Assembly (NCBI RefSeq): GCF_001625215.2
Contig: NC_030388.2
Location: 25,160,558 to 25,224,557 of the forward strand
Direction of reading: 5' to 3'
DNA length: 64,000 nt
Source: Daucus carota subsp. sativus
Lineage: Eukaryota; Streptophyta; Magnoliopsida; Apiales; Apiaceae
In this document: piece by piece, positions 57,101-64,000 of the stretch
Position numbering within the stretch: the stretch's first letter is position 1
How the letters are laid out: each line of letters begins with the position of its first letter
Translations under genes and position numbers: made by a program
The notes under the pieces: generated by a model
What the model was told of the DNA's origin: nothing
Seen by the model: only the letters and a program-made list of their open reading frames with translations
The model's database searches: none

Positions 57101-59026
57101 TTGGTCCTAATCTATGCTGTCATACTTGTCAGCTTGTGGGGAAATCAGAAGAAACTTTGATTTCGTCTTGCTGCCTTCTTTAACCTGTTTCTTTTTCTTT
57201 TTCTTTTTATGCTCTAATACTGATTGATTTCAGTTATATTTATCTGCTTGCACCGAAAATATCTCCATGTGTTCAAGAGGGTTCCTTCTTCCATGCAGGA
57301 TATAATTAGAAAGTATACCAACATATCAGATAGGGCTTGTAATCACGCAGCACTTGCGAGTGCACTCGGATCCTTAACATGGGAGAAGCCATTGCATTCT
57401 GAATTCCAGAGATTGGCTAGGTATGAATGTTTAGTTTAGTGCAACGATATAGTAGGAAATCTGCAGATCATTGCTCATCATATCTTCTATGTTTTATTAA
57501 CTTGATGAGCTTATTTTCTTGGCAATATATTGATTTATTATATTAGTAAGAAGTTTATTAGTTCTACAAATTGTTAGTTGTCATATCTCAGTGTTCGTCG
57601 AGTATTCGTCTCTTATGATAATTCAATGCATTTCAGAGAGAGCGAATATGCTGCTTGGACTCTAGTTAATGGATATGCATTAAATCATGTCACAATATCT
57701 GTTCACCGTCTAACATCACAGTTAAAGAATATCGAAAGCTTCAATCGATTCATCGAGGAAAATAGTTTCAAGTTGAACTCTGAAGGGGGAGTTCTGAAAG
57801 GTTTGAATTAAATAACTTCCTGGCATGCAGTTAATTTATTTGTATTTCTATGCTTCTAAGTGTCCAGTTATCTCATTATTATTGGAAAAGATGGTTGTAA
57901 CTGTTTCTAACAATTTCAGTAAGCCCTGATGGTCTTCTGCTACAAAGTTCAACTGTGGCAGACTCATTCTCGTTTGAGTTCTCTGATGGTGTCACAGATT
58001 CAGTACCTTGCTCCTACATAGAATTTGCTGAACGCACTGTTTTGCCACAATACAAAGATATGCCTGAAAAAGAGGTTAGAAATTTATTTCTTCTTCCCCG
58101 CATCTTCTTTCTGAAAAAAATTGTTTGTTGTTTGTTTGTAATTCTATATAGGGCTGAGTATTCGGTAAAAACCGAACCGAATTACCGAATACCGAAATAA
58201 CCGAAATACCGAATAAGCTCGAAAACCATAACCGAATAGTAAACCGAATTTAATTCGGTTATTTTACCGAACCGAACTTTTTATTTCGGTTAAAACCGAA
58301 TACCGAAATAAAAAACCGAAATTTTATAATAGTGAACAAAAATCACAAAAATAATGAAAAAAATTCACAAAAATAATGAAAAAAACATCGGGAAAAAAGC
58401 TTAAGCTTAGCTCCGTATTACTTGAATCCCCTGTAATGGAACATGGAAGACAGATTGTAAAACTGATCAGCAAAAATCAGAGATTACGAGCAAGAAGATC
58501 TGAAAACAGACTTCCAGTTAGAGTCGATGCATCTTTGATGTAAAATACTGAGTTAATGAGCACATAATATGATATATATATCATATAAGATGTCAAGATT
58601 TATTAAAAAAACAAACTTTTATGTATATAATATAATATAAATATTTTTTATTTTAAATATTTTGGTTATTCGGTTTTTTCGGTTAATTCGGTAAAAAAAC
58701 CGAAAAAACCGAAATACCGAAATAGCCAGAAAACCATAACCGAATTAAGAACCGAAATATTTCGGTTCGGTTAACCGAACCGAAATATTTCGGTAATTTC
58801 GGTTCGCTATTCGGTTAACCGAACCGAATGCTCAGCCCTAATTCTATACATTGCTATCAGAGTCATGTATTGCATGTTTTTGCAAAGTTGCTTTGTTACT
58901 AACAATTTATGCGGTGAACATGCAAAGATCAAGGAGTATCACAGGCGTGAGGGATTCGAAGTTGGTAATGCTGACAAGATTTTCGAGAGCACATCTATGG
59001 ATCAATTAACAAGGAGAACTGGATGA
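54162..59026 (+). CDS. HGLS: 2-oxoadipate dioxygenase/decarboxylase (HglS/DUF1338), plastid type
   Basis: Family members convert 2-oxoadipate to 2-hydroxyglutarate in lysine catabolism using Fe(II). Seven exons, 54162-54392, 55841-55990, 56243-56458, 57299-57420, 57637-57800, 57920-58074 and 58928-59026, give 378 residues. The Ser/Asn-rich N-terminus is consistent with a chloroplast transit peptide. The likely metal ligands are His120 in YDHIAFRTFG, His257 in LNHVTISVHR and Glu329 in YIEFAERTVLP. The specificity region WFSPPSLPIPEG is intact. It ends FESTSMDQLTRRTG. Similar plant proteins are rice FLO7 and Arabidopsis At1g07040. Intron 1 holds a MITE and intron 6 a 692-bp hAT foldback. The last acceptor (GCAAAG) is slightly weak, yet the frame and length fit. 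Confidence 0.9.
55408..55595. mobile_element. 188-bp MITE in HGLS intron 1
   Basis: Inverted ends GCGGTGTTTGGGAACATG and the complement of GCATTTGGGAACATG bound the insert. Flanks AATATTTAT and AATATTAAG resemble a worn target duplication. The GTTTGGGAACA end is common in hAT-like plant MITEs. It is non-coding. Confidence 0.7.
58149..58840. mobile_element. 692-bp hAT foldback element packed with ACCGAA
   Basis: Terminal repeats TAGGGCTGAG and CTCAGCCCTA are flanked by an exact 8-bp target duplication, ATTCTATA (58141-58148 and 58841-58848), which is diagnostic of hAT transposition. Both arms consist of many ACCGAA/TTCGGT units, often joined as ACCGAAATACCGAA, with an A+T-rich centre (about 58330-58660) that contains a small unrelated segment. 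It is non-autonomous and sits in HGLS intron 6. Confidence 0.93.
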
Positions 59027-60186
59027 GGGATAGAAGCATCAGCTTCTGCATTCCATCATATTCGACTTTTCAAGGATGTATATCCATGAAGTGCTTTCTG
59101 TGCTGGTGAATTAATATGCCTTGAACCAGAGGGCTGTGTGCGCCTAGTTGTTTCTTGTCATTACAGTGTTTCTCTATCTATGAGCATTTGGTGTAAACAG
59201 TTGAATATATGTCTCAGTTTTTAATCAGAATGGTTACAAAGACTATGGGTGTGTTTGTCCGGGGTTTTATGGAACCATTTTCATTTAAATTAAAAATTAT
59301 CTTTTAGTGATACATCAAAAATTGGCAAAAGATTGGTAAAAAGTTAGAAAAAAATTGTATGAAGTCAAAAACCAGCAAAAATTTGGGAAAAAATTAGAAA
59401 TAAACCGCAAACTAATTTAAATCCAAAAATTATCTGGGATGCACTTTTTTGATCAATTTATTTTATGATTTTTATAAGAAAAATCAATTTCAATACTAAA
59501 ATAAATAATCTATTATATTATTATTTTAGTAACTCACAAATCATCTACAATATAAAATTCTAAACTCACAATTTAAGCCAATCACTTGTCACACCAAGTC
59601 AAGTCATTATTTTAAGATTTTGTTTGGCTCTATTTTACATAGCTCCGTGGCTTCTATCCTCTCCCTTCACAACCAATGAGAGAAGATTTAAGATCCAGCT
59701 GAACAAGATGTGTATTGCATTTTAGTTCTACTACTTGAAAAGAAAAGTTGGGAGATCTCTTCAAAATACACACATGGAGAGAAAGAACACACAGGTTGAG
59801 GTATAGAACTAAAACAAAAATAAAATAAGATCAAAATATAACAATCATCCAAGAATTAAAATATTAACATGCAAAAGACATCCCAATTTCAAAAAACAAC
59901 AATGAAGCACAATTTAACTTCAGGATTCTTTTACATATAAAAGATGCTATCTTTATGTTTTAAGTGCAAGTATTTACTTCAGTGAACGTCAGCTCCTAAT
60001 ACATTACTTCTCCAGCACTGGATGGACAGTGCTTGATCAAAGATTGCAACATAAGTTATAAGGTGTAAACTACGAGAGCTTCTCCAATCCTTTGTCCGGC
60101 ATCCAAGGCCAAATATACTTCTAATCTGGGACCGAAAGAGAGAGTAACATTTGGAGTTTATGAAGCAAAGCCCAGATTACCATCAT
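59027..60186. other. Intergenic between convergent HGLS and PBL34-like genes
   Basis: It holds both 3' untranslated regions and A+T-rich DNA. Repeated AAAATT(G/A)G(C/A)AAAA motifs lie around 59310-59400. No gene or clear element is seen. Confidence 0.55.
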
Positions 60187-63100
60187 CTATGATTTACCCT
60201 GTGGTTTTGGTGAATTATGTGGGAACTGATGATATGGAGAAGCTTGGGTACCTTTCGGCATCGAGAGGCTCCTCGGTTGTTGCCCAGGTCTTGTAAAGGA
60301 TCCTGCTTGTGATCGTATAATGCCATTTGATCCATTTCTTGTGTTTGGGCTGGATGCAACTCGATCAGCTTGCATGGTCTTAAAATAATAAGATGAGCTT
60401 GCCATGTCCTTCAGGTTTGGCAAAGGCTTCAGTGCTTCAACTACCTCACTCATACGAGGCCTTACTTTTGGGTCTCTGCTAAGGCAGCGAGCAGCCAAAT
60501 GCGCAGCTTTCTGGGCACCTTTTACTGAAAAATGACCTTCAAGCCGAGGATCTATTAACTTATAAAATTTTCTTCTTTCCCCCAGATGAGGTCTTGCCCA
60601 TTCCACAAGGTTATGTTCCCCATTTGGACGATTTTTGTCCATTGACCTCCTACCACTCAGTATTTCGAGCATAACCACACCAAAGCTGTATACATCACTT
60701 TTTGATGTAAGATGCCCTGAGAGAGAAAATAATGAGAATCTCAATTCCACAGAAAGGGTACTACTGGAAAGTCAATAACTACAAGTCCCCCATTAAGAAC
60801 ATCGCGAACATCGCTATTTGTGTGACTTTTAATAAATATATAAATAGTGAGGCATGGGTGTTTGTTTCCCTGTTTGATCAAAAAATAGGTACTTACAAGA
60901 AAGGTACACAAATTAGCACTTTATTAACAAGATAATTGCTTGTTTCCTTATGAAACGCTGAAACAAATGCCTGCATTATTATTTCTGTGACCAGGAGCAA
61001 AGTTCTGGTCTGCGATATACGCTACATTATATATATGGCAGAAAGCAAACACAATAGCATTAACTAGTCCGAGGAAAAATATATAATTTCCTGTGGCACT
61101 GAGCATAGAGTATGCATGTGAACAGTACAACCTATATTATTAGCTAGTCCATGGAAAAAAATATTTTCCCATGTGGCGACAGGAATAAAGTATGCATGTG
61201 CACAATACAAGCTAGATCCAGTTAGTCAGAGCTGTTATCAGGCGGGACTATGAACGAGGGGAGGAAACATATAACCCTTGCTATTTATTCTTTAATCATA
61301 TTTATTAGAGAACAAGTTATCACTTTGTTCTCCCCACCACCATTGGTGGCTATATTAGCACTGAAGGTGGGTAAGGTTAACAAATTGGCAAGAGAAGATT
61401 CATAAACCTGACTTGCACCCCCAAATATAGTTCTGATGGATCAACATTTACCTGTCATGACATATTCCGGGGCAGCATAACCATAAGTTCCCATTACTCG
61501 AGTTGATACATGAGTTTTATCACCCTCTGGACCATCTTTTGCAAGACCAAAATCAGAAAGCTTGGCATTGTATTCCTAAAAGACACTGTCATTAAAAAGA
61601 TGATTATATAGGATAAAGCTTAATTTCTTAAAGGTCATGTCACTTACTGCATCCAACAGAATGTTGGAAGTCTTGAAATCACGATATATCACTGGCCTTT
61701 CAGCTTCCTCGTGAAGAAAAGCAAGACCTTTTGCAGCACCAAGAGCAATTTTCATCCTGATGGACCATGGGAGAGGCAGAGACCCTGAATATAATAAGCC
61801 ACTGAAAATATTAGTTCAGAACTTTAAATATATAAATAATATATATCACTAAAGTAAAGCATATATCTGTGTGTGTGTGTGAGAGAGAGAGAGAGAGCAA
61901 AATAATGTCAAAAAACTGAATAATAACAGGTCTAAATTCATGAACACGTTAAACACTTTCATTACAAATATGGGCCTAAGTGAAAATAAAAAAGTTATGT
62001 CCGATAAATAAAACAGTTTCCAGCAGGGTAGATTTACGAGCATAAAATTAAATTACAAAGGTTTAGGTAGATTTATATTCCCCCATATACATATGAGAGA
62101 GAGAGTTGCAGAATATTAGTGCCAGTGTATAGTCAAGTAAATAGGGATCTTCAACCCTTCACTCATTTTAAAAACAAGGATGGTAGCATCAGAAGCTAAT
62201 AGGCTTGCTCAGAGGATGAATTTTTTTAGAAAGAAATTAGATTATATCAGTTAGCAATACTTATTTAGTTTATTTTAAATAGATAGAATTTCTAGTCTGA
62301 ATCGCATAGTTCTAACTGTGTATGTAACAGTTTTTTTACTGTAAGAAATATAATTCAATAGTATACTAAAAACTATCACTGATCGTACTTCTAAAATAAG
62401 GTTAAACAAGTCACAAATTATGAATATGCAAACAAAGCTGACCGGATCCTTAAACATTATGCCTAAGGAGTATCATTTGCCAAGACAAATCATCAGTTCA
62501 AGGCAACATGTAAGTAATAAAAGAAGAGTTCTCAATCACCACATTTGTAGGCAGGCCTACAACTATTACTAGACAATGACTATCTGCAGCAACCGCGATT
62601 GAAAATGGAAAGAAGAGCTTTCACTATTTGTGACACATTAAATGCAGAGTATCTGCCTTCAAGCAACATAGGATGTAATAATCCAATATCCATAACAGAA
62701 AAAACTATTAACTTCAACTCAACTGAATAATAGTTCAAATAGAAATACAAATAAGATATCACAAAGACAATGTTTTTTCACTAACAATACACAAGGATTT
62801 AAAAGAAAATCATCTGTTTGACATTAATGATAGTCAAGATTGATGATTGACATTAAGAATTTTAACAATTAATTCCAAATGAAAGGAACTTTACATACAC
62901 CTGTCCACATATACCAAGAGACAACGATTAACAATTCAAAGAAAGAGGCTAAGAAAAAAGTGACGAAACATACTCCTAAAAAGGTGGTTCTCCAAGCTCC
63001 CTCGAGACATAAATTCATAAACCAGCAACCGCTGATCATCTTCTATACAATAACCAATCAGCTTAACCAAGTTTGGATGAATGAGGTCACCTAGAAAACT

Positions 63101-63549
63101 GACTTCAGCCTGAAAAAGGAGGTACAGGAAGACATAAAAAAAACTGGAAATAGCCAGGACCGATGTCAAAAGAACATAAGATAGGGAGGAAAATATTGAG
63201 ACATATAAGGAGCATCAGACCAGCCATTCTTTGTGACCCTGAAGCCCATCATGATTGAGAGTTTTCACAGCAACAGTAAGGCCAGTGCCTGGTTTTACAG
63301 GTGCCGTCCCATTCTCTTCAATCCACCCCTTGAATACACAACCAAATCCCCCTTCACCAAGAAGACTATCAGGCCTAAAATTCCTCGTTGCCATCTTAAG
63401 ATCATTAAAAGCAAATTTCCGAAGCCGAGAAGCAATTTTAAGTTCCTCTTCAAGTTTGGAAGTGGATGAACTACTTTCTGCAGTACTGGTTGTAGTTGAT
63501 GAAATTGCAGTAGATGGTTGGTCTTTTCTACTGTTAGCATATTTGCTTT
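60187..63549 (-). CDS. PBL34: Receptor-like cytoplasmic kinase, PBL34/35/36 type (5' end off window)
   Basis: This is a Ser/Thr kinase of subfamily RLCK VII that relays signals from immune and other surface receptors at the plasma membrane. Minus-strand exons seen are 63549-63221, 63109-62974, 61784-61648, 61575-61452 and 60716-60187, about 418 residues. The kinase shows [13 protein letters not shown], the Lys in [18 protein letters not shown] (the usual HRD reads YRD, as in this family), SDFGLAK and [21 protein letters not shown] Ser/Pro-rich C-terminal tail ends [12 protein letters not shown]. The exon at 63549 begins mid-codon, so an earlier exon with the N-terminal acylation site must lie beyond 63550, probably outside the window. 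All catalytic residues seen are intact. Choice among PBL34-36 is by overall likeness only. Confidence 0.93.
61060..61215. repeat. Diverged tandem repeat in PBL34-like last intron
   Basis: Two neighbouring copies of about 80 bp share TTA-CTAGTCC-GGAAAAA, TTTCC...TGTGGC and TAAAGTATGCATGTG/TAGAGTATGCATGTG followed by ACA-TACAA (about 61060-61135 and 61140-61215). It is non-coding. Confidence 0.7.
61868..61898. repeat. GT/GA compound microsatellite
   Basis: A run of GT followed directly by a run of GA lies in an intron of the PBL34-like gene. A shorter GA run is at about 62095-62105. Confidence 0.9.
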
Positions 63550-64000
63550 CTGCAGCAGCACAGAACGAGCAAGTCAGACAAAAATCATCATGTGCTAGCA
63601 AGATACTAAATTACAAAATTATGCTGCAGACACAAATGAGAATATACCAAAGGAACAGAAGAATACTGTTTCAAATGTATATAACCGAAAGGCCACTGGT
63701 GTATAAATAACTAGTTGTGACCAAACAGTTACCAATAAGATGACACCAATTCGACTACAAATGAGGTACTAATGCTAATATATATGTAGGACATATAAGT
63801 AAATTATACTGTATAATTGAGACATTGACATGCAATTCGACCAATTACCTAGTCCTGTAGAAAAACAAATACTAGAACATAAGGACCAGAGTCCTGTTAT
63901 AATGTTAGGAAAAGGAGGTTGGATGCCTTTCAAAAGAATTAGCAGCAGAGTATAACTAATCTTTATTTTCCAGGTAAACAAAACTACAAATAGAAAATAA
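63550..64000 (-). other. Probable first intron of the PBL34-like gene
   Basis: No exon with the expected N-terminal start is recognisable up to the window edge. The sequence just upstream of the 63549 acceptor is consistent with intron. No other gene is seen. Confidence 0.45.

Noticed and set aside
63215-63601. ATG at 63601 as the start of the PBL34-like protein
   Set aside because: The stretch before 63549 reads as intron with a good CTGCAG acceptor, and the family has a longer N-terminus with an acylation site not found here.

Overview
The window is nuclear DNA of a flowering plant. Split genes with GT-AG introns, Stowaway, hAT and Helitron elements, a chloroplast-targeted alpha-amylase and plant-type receptor kinases all point to a eudicot. 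An asterid, perhaps Apiaceae, is my guess only; nothing in the sequence proves it. Plus-strand coordinates are used throughout.

Layout. Positions 1-11745 are one large Ty3/gypsy retrotransposon of the Tat type. It carries a single long gag-pol frame, an 81-bp tandem array, a block of antisense coding sequence and the 3' LTR; its 5' LTR lies off the left edge. Then follow host genes: an inactive-type LRR receptor-like kinase (12960-15887, +), an organellar-type thymidylate kinase (16580-20818, +), a gypsy relic (about 21000-21960), a RAD6-type ubiquitin-conjugating enzyme (22966-26836, -), a KING1-type SnRK1 gamma subunit (29440-32851, -), a secreted pectate lyase (34315-35960, -), a subtilase pseudogene (about 36990-37600, +), a broken B3-domain gene (38383-39658, +), plastid alpha-amylase AMY3 (40020-48602, -), a mitochondrial porin VDAC (50015-52364, +), a DUF1338/HglS-type 2-oxoadipate dioxygenase (54162-59026, +) and most of a PBL34-like receptor-like cytoplasmic kinase (60187-63549, -, first exon off the right edge).

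The genes do not form a pathway cluster. They are independent housekeeping and signalling genes: dTTP supply, ubiquitin transfer, energy sensing, wall pectin cleavage, starch breakdown, outer-membrane transport, lysine catabolism and immune-type signalling. For seven genes (the LRR kinase, thymidylate kinase, UBC2, KING1, pectate lyase, AMY3 and HGLS) I read exon borders by eye, and every set of borders gives an uninterrupted frame of the usual length.

The accessory interest lies in small elements. Many introns carry a MITE, Helitron or foldback, several with clear ends and target duplications. I found no convincing new biological system. The most unusual items are the antisense transcription unit and CCCGGG-rich repeats of the Tat element, an ACCGAA-packed hAT foldback, a nested palindrome beside the first AMY3 splice donor, and small local duplications inside genes.
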